Both the position numbers and the translations under genes were made by a program. A DNA stretch of 64,000 nucleotides from Desulfobacca sp. (GTDB taxonomy: Bacteria; Desulfobacterota; Desulfobaccia; Desulfobaccales; Desulfobaccaceae): the NCBI GenBank assembly GCA_020725545.1, contig DYEV01000027.1, forward strand, positions 1 to 64,000, given 5' to 3'. Below are positions 27,304 through 35,963 of this stretch, one piece after another. Within the stretch, counting starts at the first letter, position 1, and every line of letters starts with the position of its first letter. The notes beneath the pieces were generated by a model. It was not told the origin of the DNA, ran no database searches, and was given only the letters and a program-made list of their open reading frames with translations.

Positions 27304-27831
27304 TTAGGCACCGTCCACGTGGCCCATTTCTTTGATGAAATACCAGTCCGCCGGATCCACCAGGTAGTTGCGGTAGTCGGCCAGAAAATTGTAATGGCCC
27401 CGCTCCTCATTCACCAGACTGAGGAGGAAGCGCCGTTCCTTGGGGTCCTTGGCCTGACGGGCCAGCCGTTGGTAGAACTCGATGCTCTTGGACTCCATCT
27501 GCATGCCGAGCTCCAGGGCCTGCAGGTCATTGGCATCTCCCGCCCCCATATTGCCTTTCGCCAGGGCGGCGGAAAAGATTTTGGGATCTTCGGCCGGTGG
27601 GCTGAACTCGCACATGGATTCCTGCCAATGGGGGTCTTTTTCCAGAGCGTCGTAGATTTCTTGGATGCGTTTGATATGATAAACTTCACCGTTGGCCAGA
27701 TACGTAAAGATTTCTTTGGTCCCTTCGTCTTTGGCCCGGCGGGCTGCTTCTTCATAGAACTTCTTGCCATCTTCTTCCATCTGGATGGCAGTCCGCAGAT
27801 CGCTTAAAATGAGGCATTCGGTCGCCGCCAT
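27304..27831 (-). CDS. ferritin-like di-iron (rubrerythrin-family) protein
   Basis: A 175-residue protein made of two related helical pairs with Glu-x-x-His-type iron ligands (QMEEDGKKFYEEAA, NGEVYHIKRIQEIYD, ESKSIEFYQRLA, NEERGHYNFLADY). This matches the rubrerythrin/YciF-like ferritin fold without a rubredoxin tail. Such proteins reduce peroxide or sense it. The start at 27831 follows GGAG; the open frame beyond is noncoding. It is upstream of the MBL-fold gene in the same unit and divergent from the NUDIX gene. Confidence 0.85.
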   Translation of the reverse strand: MAATECLILSDLRTAIQMEEDGKKFYEEAARRAKDEGTKEIFTYLANGEVYHIKRIQEIYDALEKDPHWQESMCEFSPPAEDPKIFSAALAKGNMGAGDANDLQALELGMQMESKSIEFYQRLARQAKDPKERRFLLSLVNEERGHYNFLADYRNYLVDPADWYFIKEMGHVDGA

Positions 27832-27956
27832 AGTTTTCTCCCTCACCTGTCTGGGTTTGCTGGCCGGCCGTGATCTCCTCTTGCCGAGAGCCGGTATTTT
27901 CAATATAGTTAGTGTATTCTGATCACGCAATTCCTGCCAGTGTTTTTGGTGTGAAA

Positions 27957-28538
27957 ATGACCCCCCAACGCCTGCATCGACTTTTTCCTGAGGTCGTGCC
28001 GAACCCTCCGAATCTCGGCCCCGGCACACCGGCCGCAGTACTCATCCCTCTGTTTTTCCAGGACGACGAATTGATGCTGTTGTTTACCCAACGCACCCAG
28101 TGGGTCAAACAGCACCGGGGGCAGATTTCTTTTCCCGGCGGCGTCCACGATCCGGAGGATGAAAATTTCCTGAACACCGCCTTGCGGGAGGCCCAGGAGG
28201 AGATCGGCCTGGCGCCGACGGCGGTGGACGTCTTGGGCTTTCTCAACACCACCTTGACCACCACGGGCTACCTGGTCCACAGTTTTGTGGGCCTCATCCC
28301 CCATCCATACCCTTTCCGGCTCAACGCCCGGGAAGTGGCCCGCCTGCTTTCTTTCCCTGTCCGGCAACTGCTGGAACCCCACCGCTGGCGCACCGGCCCC
28401 CATGTCTGGGAAGGACGATCCCACCAGGTTTATTATTGTGATCTGGAAGACGCCACGATCTGGGGGGCGACGGCGCGAATACTGGTGGACCTGCTGGTCA
28501 TCCTGGACCCTAATTTTCAACTGCCTGCTGGGGCGTAA
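27957..28538 (+). CDS. NUDIX hydrolase, CoA pyrophosphatase type
   Basis: About 193 residues. The motif LLFTQRTQWVKQHRGQ, followed by FPGG, is the extra signature of CoA diphosphatases (NudL/YeaB), and the NUDIX box ends in LREAQEEIGL. It would split CoA or acyl-CoA into 3',5'-ADP and phosphopantetheine. The start is uncertain: ATG 27957 is used because homology begins near TPQRLHRLF; GTG at 27951 or 27912 is possible. Confidence 0.85.
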   Translation: MTPQRLHRLFPEVVPNPPNLGPGTPAAVLIPLFFQDDELMLLFTQRTQWVKQHRGQISFPGGVHDPEDENFLNTALREAQEEIGLAPTAVDVLGFLNTTLTTTGYLVHSFVGLIPHPYPFRLNAREVARLLSFPVRQLLEPHRWRTGPHVWEGRSHQVYYCDLEDATIWGATARILVDLLVILDPNFQLPAGA

Positions 28539-28692
28539 GCCCATCTTTCCTGCCGGTTTCTCCTCCCTCATTGATATGTTAGTTCTGATGCCGATAATTT
28601 CCTAATATTACCAGTGGCTTAGACATGGCAGAGCCATTTGCCGGGATAAAGGGAGGAGAATGGAATCCGATGAAAATCTTTCCTCCCTCACC

Positions 28693-28756
28693 TTGACAAG
28701 GCTGTGGCGCGGCATTATTATAATTATCAATAATAGGATTTATTATTAATTGATAA
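28693..28756 (+). promoter_or_regulatory. strong promoter with Fur/PerR-like AT-rich operator
   Basis: TTGACA (28693-28698), 17 bp and TATTAT (28716-28721) form a near-perfect sigma-70 promoter. Directly downstream is an AT-rich palindromic zone with TTATCAAT (28724-28731) and its exact complement ATTGATAA (28749-28756), plus AATAATA/TATTATT between. It lies immediately before the Fur-family gene, consistent with autorepression. Confidence 0.7.
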
Positions 28757-28759
28757 GCA

Positions 28760-29167
28760 ATGAAACGCCATAGCCATCAGCGGGATATTATTTTAGAGGA
28801 AGTGCGCCGGGGCAAGACCCATCCGTCGGCCCAGGAGGTGTTTGACCGGGTCCGCCCCCGGCTACCGAAGATCAGTTTGGGCACGGTCTACCGCAACCTG
28901 GAGCAATTGGCGGCTCATGGTGTGATCCGCAAGTTGGAGCTACCCGGCCAGCAGCGGCGCTTTGACGGCGACACTTCCGAACATTATCATATTCGCTGCC
29001 TGGCCTGCGGTCAGGTGGACGACATTCCTGGACCGCTCTTGGTGCAGATCCGCCAGCTGCCTGACACCCTCAACAATTACACTATCTTGGGACACCGCCT
29101 GGAGCTAATTGGCATCTGTCCCCGCTGCCGGGAAACGGCAGGACCAAATCCTTCCAACGGACAATAA
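28760..29167 (+). CDS. Fur-family metalloregulator (PerR/Fur-like)
   Basis: A 135-residue protein. The winged helix (TVYRNLEQLAAHGVIRKLE) and the C-terminal dimerisation and metal domain (HYHIRCLACG...CPRC) are present, with two CxxC pairs for structural zinc and the regulatory His cluster HYH. It represses target genes with iron, manganese or in response to peroxide. It heads an oxygen-defence gene cluster of rubrerythrins, superoxide reductase and ferritin, so a PerR-like role is likely but not proven. The start has no strong Shine-Dalgarno. Confidence 0.88.
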   Translation: MKRHSHQRDIILEEVRRGKTHPSAQEVFDRVRPRLPKISLGTVYRNLEQLAAHGVIRKLELPGQQRRFDGDTSEHYHIRCLACGQVDDIPGPLLVQIRQLPDTLNNYTILGHRLELIGICPRCRETAGPNPSNGQ

Positions 29168-29170
29168 CTC

Positions 29171-29986
29171 ATGGCTGTTTCAGCATTACAGTTGTTTAAG
29201 CTTCTGCCCCAAACCAACTGCGGAGAATGTGGTTTGCCTACCTGTCTGGCCTTTGCCACCCAGGTCGTGGTGGAGGGCGTTGATTTGGCTGCTTGTCCTT
29301 ATCTTGCCGAGGAAGCCAAAGCCCTGGCCGGGACCATCCAAAGCCAACAGGAAAAGGGTGTGGGGCGCAAACGGGATAATCTGGCCATCGCCCTCAAATT
29401 TCTCCAGGAAAAAGTAGCCCCCGTGGATTTGGCCACGGCCGCCCCTGGCCTGGGAGCTGTTTACGGGGAAGAGGACGGTCGGCCTTTCCTCTCCTTCCGC
29501 TACTTCTCCCGGCCGGTGCAGGTATTCAAAGATGAGGTGCGCTACGGCCAGGGATTTGCGCCCAATCCGTGGGATCCTATCCTTCTCTATAATTATATAA
29601 CATCCGGCGGCCAGCGCCCGCCCAGCGGCCGGTGGATCAAATTCCCGGAACTGCCCAACTCCGTTTCCAAGACCAAAACATTGTTGCGTTTGCAGAAACA
29701 ATTGGCTGAGGCGGTTACCGGCAAAGTCACCGCTTTTGTCCGCAGCGCCCGGGAATTGGGCGGTGAGCCCATCGACGTCACGCCTGAGGCCACTTTCCAG
29801 TTAATTTTCCAGCCGTTGCCCCGGATCCCTCTGTTGTTGGTCTTTCATGAAGCCGAACCCGAAGAGAATTTTGCCGCCGAAGCCCATTTCCTCTTCGATG
29901 CCCAGGTGATGGACTTTCTTGATCTGGAATCTTTATTGTTCCTGGTGGAAAGGCTCATGGAGCAACTGCTGAAAAAACTTGCTTAG
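29171..29986 (+). CDS. 4Fe-4S domain plus DUF3786 protein
   Basis: A 271-residue protein. The N-terminal Fe-S domain has C17, C20, C25 and C42 in the spacing of the CoFeS/ACS corrinoid type of [4Fe-4S] domain (C-x2-C-x4-C-x16-C), with TNCGECGLPTC visible. The rest is a DUF3786-type domain with ending LVERLMEQLLKKLA. Its role is unknown; the Fe-S part suggests electron transfer to a corrinoid or metalloenzyme. It starts 3 bp after the Fur gene stop, so it is probably under the same control. Confidence 0.75.
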   Translation: MAVSALQLFKLLPQTNCGECGLPTCLAFATQVVVEGVDLAACPYLAEEAKALAGTIQSQQEKGVGRKRDNLAIALKFLQEKVAPVDLATAAPGLGAVYGEEDGRPFLSFRYFSRPVQVFKDEVRYGQGFAPNPWDPILLYNYITSGGQRPPSGRWIKFPELPNSVSKTKTLLRLQKQLAEAVTGKVTAFVRSARELGGEPIDVTPEATFQLIFQPLPRIPLLLVFHEAEPEENFAAEAHFLFDAQVMDFLDLESLLFLVERLMEQLLKKLA

Positions 29987-30038
29987 TTGGGACAGAGCTG
30001 TCCAAGGATCGACTAAACATACTCGCAAGGAAAACAAG

Positions 30039-30233
30039 ATGAAATGCCCGGTTTGTGGTTCCACGAAGTTTTTTCTCAAAGACCCTGCGGATGAATACGA
30101 GACCTATGAATTTAACCTCGAGAATGGCCAACCGGTTTTTCTGGGGGAGCCGCAAGAACTGCAGAGGGATACCGAGAGCTTCTGTCAACGCTGTTCCTGG
30201 CACGGCCATTGGGAGGAGATATGCCCCAGGTAA
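30039..30233 (+). CDS. small zinc-ribbon-like protein, unknown function
   Basis: A 64-residue protein with an N-terminal CPVCG and a C-terminal CQRCSWHGHWEEICPR, four to five cysteines suited to one zinc or iron site. The ATG at 30039 has AAGGAAAACAAG upstream, which fixes the start. I do not recognise a named family. It overlaps the next small gene by 13 nt and sits among oxygen-defence genes, so co-regulation is likely. Confidence 0.65.
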   Translation: MKCPVCGSTKFFLKDPADEYETYEFNLENGQPVFLGEPQELQRDTESFCQRCSWHGHWEEICPR

Positions 30234-30436
30234 CTTTTTTCCGTCCCTATCCCTTCCGGATCGGGCAGAAGATCACCATTCAGGGCGGGCCCCGACGGGG
30301 GGACTGGGAGGTGATCGGCGTGTCCGAAAAACACGTGAAGCTACGCTGTCCGGTGTCCTTTCGGGAGTTTGAGTGGCCCCTTTTCTGTTATCTGGTGGAA
30401 GAAAAAGAAGTGGAGCTTTGGCCCCATCATGATTAA
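30221..30436 (+). CDS. small conserved-looking protein, unknown function
   Basis: A 71-residue, beta-rich protein (MPQVTFFRPYPFRIGQKITIQGG...DWEVIGVSEKHVKLRCPVSFREFEW). No cysteine pair or catalytic motif is seen; the pattern suggests a small SH3-like barrel. GGGAGGAG precedes the ATG at 30221. It overlaps the end of the zinc-ribbon gene by 13 nt, which points to coupled translation and a joint function. Confidence 0.6.
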   Translation: MPQVTFFRPYPFRIGQKITIQGGPRRGDWEVIGVSEKHVKLRCPVSFREFEWPLFCYLVEEKEVELWPHHD

Positions 30437-30475
30437 GCTGTCTACATATAACCCACATTTACGAGGAGGAAGACT

Positions 30476-30970
30476 ATGTCGAAAGTAATGGAGCATCTTA
30501 AGGAAGCGTTTGCCGGTGAGTCCCAGGCCAACCGGAAATATCTGGCCTTTGCGAAAAAGGCCGACCAGGAAGGCTTTCCCATGGCGGCCCGCCTATTCCG
30601 GGCAGCTGCGGCGGCGGAGACCGTCCATGCCCATGCCCATTTAAAAGTTATGGGCGGCATCAAGTCCACCAAGGAAAACCTGATGGAGGCCATCGCCGGG
30701 GAGACCCACGAATTTAAGAGCATGTATCCCCAGATGATCGCCGATGCTAAAGCTGAAGGTAATACCCAGGCCGAACGGTCTTTTACCTACGCCAATGAAG
30801 TGGAAAAGATCCACGCCCAACTTTATCAAAAAATGCTGGACAACCTGGACAATCAGACCATGGTGGATGTCTATATCTGTCCGGTCTGCGGCCTCACCGT
30901 AGAAGGCGAGCCCCCGGAAAAATGCCCCGTCTGTAATACGCTGAAGAAATTTTTCGAGCGTATTGATTAA
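30476..30970 (+). CDS. rubrerythrin (first copy)
   Basis: A 164-residue rubrerythrin: a four-helix di-iron domain with Glu ligands (FAGESQANRKYLAFA, TVHAHAHLK, IAGETHEFKSMY, ANEVEKIHAQLY) and a C-terminal rubredoxin domain (YICPVCGLTVEG...CPVCNTLKKFF). It reduces hydrogen peroxide with electrons from rubredoxin or NADH-linked partners in the cytoplasm. The short type and ACAVC-like spacing differ from the second copy 130 bp downstream, so the two are not a recent duplication. A GAGGAGGAAG site precedes the ATG. Confidence 0.94.
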   Translation: MSKVMEHLKEAFAGESQANRKYLAFAKKADQEGFPMAARLFRAAAAAETVHAHAHLKVMGGIKSTKENLMEAIAGETHEFKSMYPQMIADAKAEGNTQAERSFTYANEVEKIHAQLYQKMLDNLDNQTMVDVYICPVCGLTVEGEPPEKCPVCNTLKKFFERID

Positions 30971-31039
30971 GCCGAAAAAAGGTTTACTATAAGACAGACA
31001 AGCCTGGACCAGAAGGATGAGACAGATCCAGGCTTCGGC
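30971..31039. repeat. stem-loop between the two rubrerythrin genes
   Basis: AAGCCTGGA (31000-31008) pairs exactly with TCCAGGCTT (31027-31035), and an outer GCCGAA/TTCGGC pair (30971-30976 with 31034-31039) competes with or extends it. No T-run follows. It could stabilise the upstream transcript or attenuate reading into the next gene. Confidence 0.5.
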
Positions 31040-31102
31040 TCAGGTGAGTCGGCCAGGGATGGCCGACTGCCGGGCTTTGACACACCACCCAGGAAAGGAC
31101 GC

Positions 31103-31678
31103 ATGAAATCTCTTAAAGGCACTCAGACGGAAAAGAATCTGCTCACCGCCTTCGCCGGTGAATCCCAGGCCCGCAATCGCTATTCCTATTTTGCCTCCAA
31201 AGCCAAAAAAGAAGGCTTTGTGCAGATCTCCTTTATCTTTGAAGAAACCGCCAATCAGGAAAAGGAGCATGCCAAAAGGTTTTTCAAGTTCCTGGAGGGT
31301 GGCGAAGTGGAGATCAGCGGTGGGTTCCCGGCCGGCAAGATCGGCAGCACCCTGGAAAATCTGCAGGCGGCCGCTGCAGGCGAGCACTACGAAAATACCA
31401 AGATGTATCCCAATTTCGCCCAAATCGCCCGGGACGAAGGCTTCCCGGACGTGGCCGCGGTCTTTGAAGCCGTTGCCGTGGCCGAAGCCTATCACGAGCA
31501 GCGCTATCGGGCTCTGGCGGCCAACGTGGCCAACAACCGGGTCTTTGCCCGGGAGACTGCGGTGACCTGGCGCTGCCGCAATTGCGGCTACACGGTGGAA
31601 GGCACTGCCGCCCCGGCCATGTGTGCTGCCTGCGCCCATCCCCAGGCCCATTTTGAGGTCCTGGCTGAAAGCTTTTAG
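31103..31678 (+). CDS. rbr: rubrerythrin (second copy)
   Basis: A 191-residue rubrerythrin of the classical length. The di-iron ligands are in [38 protein letters not shown] and [10 protein letters not shown], and the rubredoxin end is [12 protein letters not shown]...[11 protein letters not shown]. Peroxide reduction is the family function. The stop codon TAG opens directly into a 7-bp-period repeat (GGGGGCA GGGACCA GGGATCA), so the gene end borders mobile-looking sequence. Confidence 0.95.
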   Translation: MKSLKGTQTEKNLLTAFAGESQARNRYSYFASKAKKEGFVQISFIFEETANQEKEHAKRFFKFLEGGEVEISGGFPAGKIGSTLENLQAAAAGEHYENTKMYPNFAQIARDEGFPDVAAVFEAVAVAEAYHEQRYRALAANVANNRVFARETAVTWRCRNCGYTVEGTAAPAMCAACAHPQAHFEVLAESF

Positions 31679-31795
31679 GGGGCAGGGACCAGGGATCAGG
31701 GATGAGGGGAAAAAAGATAATACGTCCATTCCCCATTCAACATTATGACCTGCAACCAATACTCAAAACTCGAAACTCAAAACTCGAAACTCATC
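31677..31795. repeat. two 7-bp-period repeat blocks between rbr and desulfoferrodoxin
   Basis: Block 1 (31677-31710) reads as GGGACCA, GGGATCA, GGGATGA units. Block 2 (31758-31795) alternates CAAAACT and CGAAACT. The unit length is 7 bp in both, though the sequence differs. The blocks fill the gap between the second rubrerythrin and desulfoferrodoxin genes. Confidence 0.8.
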
Positions 31796-31810
31796 TAAGG
31801 AGGAACTACC

Positions 31811-32185
31811 ATGACCGCACAACTGGAAGTCTATAAATGTGAAATCTGTGGCAACATCGTTGAGGTGCTGCATGCCGGCCCCGGGCAGTTGGTCTGCTGC
31901 GGCCAGCCCATGAAAAGGTATGAAGAAAACACCGTCGACGCGGCCAAAGAAAAACACGTGCCGGTGGTCGAGAAGGTAGCCGAGGGATTCAAGGTGAAGG
32001 TCGGCAGCGTGGCCCATCCCATGGAAGAAAAACATTATATCGAATGGATTGAGATCATCGCCGATGGCAAAACCTACCGGAAGTATTTAAAACCCGGCGA
32101 TGCCCCCGAAGCAGTTTTCTGTATTGACGCAGCAACAGTCACCGCTCGGGAATACTGTAACCTGCACGGACTTTGGAAGGCCTAA
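31811..32185 (+). CDS. dfx: desulfoferrodoxin (2Fe superoxide reductase)
   Basis: A 124-residue protein with the N-terminal desulforedoxin centre (VYKCEICGN...VCCGQPMK, ligands CxxC and CC) and the superoxide-reductase centre, with the EKH motif in KEKHVPVV, the His in [14 protein letters not shown], and the Cys-His pair in YCNLHGLWK. It reduces superoxide to peroxide, which rubrerythrins downstream in the pathway remove. AAGGAGG precedes the ATG. Ferritin follows 3 bp later. Confidence 0.96.
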   Translation: MTAQLEVYKCEICGNIVEVLHAGPGQLVCCGQPMKRYEENTVDAAKEKHVPVVEKVAEGFKVKVGSVAHPMEEKHYIEWIEIIADGKTYRKYLKPGDAPEAVFCIDAATVTAREYCNLHGLWKA

Positions 32186-32188
32186 GCC

Positions 32189-32701
32189 ATGCTCAGCGCC
32201 AACATGGAGCGAGAGCTCAACAAACAGCTGAATGCCGAACTCTATTCCGCCTATCTGTATCTGGCCATGGCAGCTTATTTTTATGCCCACAACCTGAACG
32301 GCTTTGCCAATTGGATGATGGTACAGAATCAGGAAGAGACCACCCACGCCATGAAGTTCTATCACTTCATCAACGAACGGGGCGGGCGGGTGCACCTGGA
32401 TACCATCGCCAAACCGGAGGGCGAATGGACATCGCCGCTGGACGTCTTTGAAGCGACCCTCCGGCACGAGCAAAAAGTCACCGGTTTGATCAACCATCTG
32501 GTGGATGTGGCCATGGCTGAACGGGACCATGCCACCAACGCCTTTCTGCAGTGGTTCATCACCGAACAGGTGGAGGAGGAGGCCTCGGCCGAGACCATTA
32601 TCCAAAACCTCAGGTTGGCCGGCGATAATCCCCAGGCTCTGCTCATGCTGGATCGGGAGTTGGGCACCCGGGTCTTTACGCCACCGGCGACTGGAGCCTA
32701 G
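32189..32701 (+). CDS. ferritin
   Basis: A 170-residue non-haem ferritin of the FtnA type: NMERELNKQLNAELYSAYLYLAMA, the ferroxidase residues in QEETTHAMKFYHFI and HEQKVTGLI, and FLQWFITEQVEEEA. It stores iron and consumes oxygen or peroxide at the ferroxidase site. It is 3 bp from the desulfoferrodoxin stop, so it shares a transcript and helps keep free iron low during oxygen stress. A second possible start (M6) is in frame. Confidence 0.94.
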   Translation: MLSANMERELNKQLNAELYSAYLYLAMAAYFYAHNLNGFANWMMVQNQEETTHAMKFYHFINERGGRVHLDTIAKPEGEWTSPLDVFEATLRHEQKVTGLINHLVDVAMAERDHATNAFLQWFITEQVEEEASAETIIQNLRLAGDNPQALLMLDRELGTRVFTPPATGA

Positions 32702-32716
32702 CAGGAGGGTGCCAAC

Positions 32717-32806
32717 GGGTTTCTTGGGGAAGGGGGCAAAAGCCTTGCCCCTTTCCAAACCCATCCTTATCTGCACAAGTTAAGCACAGACTATGGGTCT
32801 GTGCTT
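32717..32806 (+). terminator. double hairpin after ferritin
   Basis: Two stems: GGGTTT/AAACCC enclosing a G-rich/C-rich stem (32717-32762), and a perfect 10-bp stem AAGCACAGAC/GTCTGTGCTT (32782-32791 with 32797-32806) around TATGG. ATCCTTTCTT follows. It probably ends the rbr-dfx-ftn transcript before korA. Confidence 0.6.
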
Positions 32807-32870
32807 ATCCTTTCTTGCCAGGCGAGCAAGAGTCGGAAACCAAATTTTCTCAACAGTATAAAGGAAACCC

Positions 32871-34574
32871 ATGGGACGCCATGATCTGAATCTCCTCATC
32901 GGCGGCGAGGCCGGACAAGGGTTGGTGACCATCGCCATGATCCTGACCAAAGCCCTGGTCCGTTCCGGTTATTTTATTGTCGTCACCCAGAGTTATCAAT
33001 CCCGGATAAGAGGGGGACACAATACCTTTGCCATCCGCATCAGTCCGGCGGAGATCATTGCCTCTCGGGCCCAGGTGGATTTTCTCGTGGCTCTGAATGA
33101 AGAAACCATACAACGGCACCGGCCGGAGATGAGCGACGCCGGTTTGGTCTTAGTGGACGAGCGTTTTGCCGGGGGCAACGACCAGGTTCTGAAGGTGCCC
33201 TTTCAGGAATTTGCCACGGACCGCAGCGTCAATGTGGCCTATCTGGGCATTTTAACCCAACTTCTGGGCCTTGATGAGGCTGTGGTTTTTCAGGCCCTGG
33301 AGGATTACTTCGGCGCCAAGAAGCCGGAGATGACTGCGGCTAATCAAGCCGTTTTTACCAAAGCGGTGCAGTGGGCTGAAGAGAAACATCTGCCCGAGAC
33401 GGTGCGGCTGGCCCCGGCCACGGATCGTCGGGAGCGCCTCATGCTCAACGGCAACGAAGCCATTGCTTTGGGGGCCATCTCCGCCGGGGTAAAATTCTGC
33501 GCCTTTTATCCCATGACGCCCTCCACCTCCATCCCTCTGACGCTCCAGGCTGCGGCCGATACTATGGGGCTGGTGGTGGAGCAGGCCGAAGACGAGATTG
33601 CCGCCATCAATATGGCCATCGGCGCCTCCTATGCCGGGGTGCCCGCTATGGTGGCCACCTCGGGCGGCGGCTTTGCCCTCATGGTGGAAGGGGTGAGCCT
33701 GGCCGGGATGACGGAAACGCCGGTGTTGATCGTGGTGGCCCAACGCCCGGGCCCGGCCACGGGTCTCCCCACCCGGACCGAACAGGGAGATTTGGAATTT
33801 GTCCTGCATGCCGGTCATGGCGAGTTCCCTCGGGCCATCTTGGCCCCGGGCACCGTGGAGGAATGCTTTCATCTGAGCCGTCAGGCGCTGTTCTTGGCGG
33901 AAAAATATCAGACTCCCATCTTTCTGCTCACCGACCAGTTTCTAGCCGACTCCTATCGGGCCGTGGCGCCTTTTGATATTGACTCCCTGGAGACGGTTAA
34001 GGTCGGGAATGACCCGGCTATGGTGCCGGAACCCTACCGGCGTTATGCCTTTACGGAAAGCGGCATCTCGCCCCGCCTGCTGCCGGGCTTGAGTGAACAC
34101 TTGGTTGTTTGTGACAGCGACGAGCATACCCCCGACGGCCACATTACCGAAGACCTGACGGTCCGCCGGCAGATGGTGGACAAACGGCTACGGAAAGCAG
34201 CCGGTCTCCGGGCCGAGGTGAGCCCGCCGGCCTATGTCGGCCATGTCAGTCCCGACCTCCTCCTGGTCACCTGGGGATCCAACCGGGGGGCGGTCCTGGA
34301 GGCCGCTGCTACCCTGAAGACCAAAGGGCAGAAGGTGGCGGCCCTGTGTTTCTCCCAGGTCTGGCCGTTGATACCCGAGCATTTTCTGGACTATCTGCTG
34401 AGCGCCCGGGAAGTAGTCATGGTGGAGGGCAACGCCCTGGGCCAGATGGCCCGGCTCATCCGCCGGGAGACCGGTTTTGAGATCCGGCGCCACATCCGGC
34501 GCTATGACGGGCTGCCCATTACTCCGGAATATGTACTCCAGGCCTTGGCTTCTGGCGCAACCGCAGCGAGGTGA
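32871..34574 (+). CDS. korA: 2-oxoacid:ferredoxin oxidoreductase, fused gamma-alpha subunit (KorA-like)
   Basis: A 567-residue protein. Residues about 1-185 are the gamma domain (IGGEAGQGLVTIAMILTKAL, RSGYFIVVTQSYQSRIRGG), then the alpha domain with FYPMTPSTSI and EQAEDEIAAINMAIGASYAG. The beta subunit follows 4 bp later. The pair is the 2-oxoglutarate:ferredoxin oxidoreductase (KorAB) arrangement in which gamma is fused to alpha; 2-oxoglutarate is likeliest but pyruvate or 2-ketoisovalerate is possible. No ferredoxin-like delta subunit is next to it. Confidence 0.88.
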   Translation: MGRHDLNLLIGGEAGQGLVTIAMILTKALVRSGYFIVVTQSYQSRIRGGHNTFAIRISPAEIIASRAQVDFLVALNEETIQRHRPEMSDAGLVLVDERFAGGNDQVLKVPFQEFATDRSVNVAYLGILTQLLGLDEAVVFQALEDYFGAKKPEMTAANQAVFTKAVQWAEEKHLPETVRLAPATDRRERLMLNGNEAIALGAISAGVKFCAFYPMTPSTSIPLTLQAAADTMGLVVEQAEDEIAAINMAIGASYAGVPAMVATSGGGFALMVEGVSLAGMTETPVLIVVAQRPGPATGLPTRTEQGDLEFVLHAGHGEFPRAILAPGTVEECFHLSRQALFLAEKYQTPIFLLTDQFLADSYRAVAPFDIDSLETVKVGNDPAMVPEPYRRYAFTESGISPRLLPGLSEHLVVCDSDEHTPDGHITEDLTVRRQMVDKRLRKAAGLRAEVSPPAYVGHVSPDLLLVTWGSNRGAVLEAAATLKTKGQKVAALCFSQVWPLIPEHFLDYLLSAREVVMVEGNALGQMARLIRRETGFEIRRHIRRYDGLPITPEYVLQALASGATAAR

Positions 34575-34578
34575 CCCT

Positions 34579-35430
34579 ATGTTGGATTTAGCGATTTACG
34601 GCGATTACGAAACCGCCTGGTGTCCGGGCTGCGGCAACTTCCGCATCCTGCCGGCCGTCAAAAAGGCCCTGGCCGCAAGCAATCTGGCCCCCCATCAGGT
34701 GACCTTTGTCTCCGGCATCGGTCAGGCGGCCAAGGCACCCCATTATCTCAATGTCAACCTTTTTAACGGCCTGCACGGCCGCTCTCTGCCGGTGGCCACG
34801 GGGGCCCGCCTGGCCAACCACACGCAGCCGGTCATCGTCGAAAGCGGTGACGGTTGCAGTTACGGCGAGGGTGGTAACCATTTCCTGGCGGCCATCCGCC
34901 GCAATGTGGACCTGACCATGCTGGTCCATAACAACCAAGTCTATGGCCTCACCAAAGGGCAGGCCAGCCCCACCTCGGACGAAGGTTTTGTCACTAAGGC
35001 GCAGCCCCACGGCGTTTATGCCATGCCCTTTAATCCCCTGGCCGTGGCTGTGGCCCTGCAGGCCAATTTTGTGGCCCGGGCCTTCGCTGGGCTGGAGGAC
35101 CATCTGGTGGAGATGATCAAGCAGGCGATAGCCCATCCTGGCTTCGCCCTGGTGGACATTCTCCAGCCCTGTGTGTCCTTCAATAAAGTCAACACTTTTG
35201 GCTGGTATAAAAACCGCTGCTATACTTTGCCTGATTCCTATGACCCCACTGATTGGCCGACAGCCATGGTCAAGGCCCACGAATGGGGCGACAAAATCCC
35301 CTTGGGAGTGATATACAAAAACAACCGGCTGCCGTTTGAGGCCCATTTTGCCTGCTTGCAAGATATGCCGCTGGTCCGGCAACCGGTGGCCAAGGCCAAA
35401 TTCCAAGAGCTCCTGGCCCATTTTCAATAA
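34579..35430 (+). CDS. korB: 2-oxoacid:ferredoxin oxidoreductase beta subunit (KorB-like)
   Basis: A 283-residue thiamine-diphosphate subunit. WCPGCGNF near residue 14 gives cluster ligands, and [22 protein letters not shown]...[11 protein letters not shown] is the TPP-magnesium signature. The ATG at 34579 follows GAGGTGACCCT and sits 4 bp after korA; the longer frame runs back into korA. The third Cys near [10 protein letters not shown] fits the [4Fe-4S] ligand set. It works with the fused gamma-alpha subunit. Confidence 0.9.
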   Translation: MLDLAIYGDYETAWCPGCGNFRILPAVKKALAASNLAPHQVTFVSGIGQAAKAPHYLNVNLFNGLHGRSLPVATGARLANHTQPVIVESGDGCSYGEGGNHFLAAIRRNVDLTMLVHNNQVYGLTKGQASPTSDEGFVTKAQPHGVYAMPFNPLAVAVALQANFVARAFAGLEDHLVEMIKQAIAHPGFALVDILQPCVSFNKVNTFGWYKNRCYTLPDSYDPTDWPTAMVKAHEWGDKIPLGVIYKNNRLPFEAHFACLQDMPLVRQPVAKAKFQELLAHFQ

Positions 35431-35447
35431 GTCTGAGGAGGATGGCG

Positions 35448-35633
35448 ATGGCTAATTTCGCTGAGATGTGGCAGTGTCAAACCGCCAACTGCGGCTATAT
35501 TTATGACCCGGAGCGGGGTGATAAAAAAGGCAAGATTCCCAAGGGGACCAAGTTTGAAGACCTGCCCGCTGACTGGAAGTGCCCCCTGTGCGGCGTCGGC
35601 AAGGCCTTTTTTAAACGGTTGGCAGCGGCTTAA
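35448..35633 (+). CDS. rubredoxin with extended CxxxxC motif
   Basis: A 61-residue protein: [18 protein letters not shown]...[14 protein letters not shown]. The first metal pair is spaced C-x4-C instead of C-x2-C, as known for the Rd2 type of sulfate reducers, and the second is normal. It carries one electron on iron. The ATG at 35448 has AGGAGG at good spacing; an earlier ATG at 35442 is directly against that site. It follows korB, suggesting it may be an electron partner in the cluster. Confidence 0.88.
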   Translation: MANFAEMWQCQTANCGYIYDPERGDKKGKIPKGTKFEDLPADWKCPLCGVGKAFFKRLAAA

Positions 35634-35767
35634 GGCAGATTCCGACTTGCATTTTAGCAGCCAATGCTTATTAATAAATGAACAAATACGCCCCTGAAAT
35701 TTATGGCGTCACTACTACCAAGCCATTTTAGGTTACAATGGACTGAATGCACAGAGGAGAGGAAAAC

Positions 35768-35926
35768 ATGAAGAAATACGTCTGCAGCGTCTGCGGGTTT
35801 GTCTATGATCCGGCCAAAGGAGATCCCGAAAACAACATTCCTCCGGGTACTCCGTTTGAGAATCTGCCCGACACCTGGGTCTGCCCGGTCTGCGGCGCCT
35901 CTAAAGACCAATTCGAGGCCGAATAA
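35768..35926 (+). CDS. rub: rubredoxin, classical type
   Basis: A 52-residue protein, [19 protein letters not shown]...[16 protein letters not shown], the standard rubredoxin with two CxxCG pairs (C6, C9, C39, C42). GAGAGGAAAAC precedes the ATG. It is the natural electron donor to rubrerythrin, desulfoferrodoxin and the FprA protein encoded next to it. A strong terminator lies 38 bp beyond its stop, so FprA needs its own promoter. Confidence 0.96.
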   Translation: MKKYVCSVCGFVYDPAKGDPENNIPPGTPFENLPDTWVCPVCGASKDQFEAE

Positions 35927-35963
35927 GCCCCCTCGCTTTTATGTGGAAAATGTCATCCCATTC

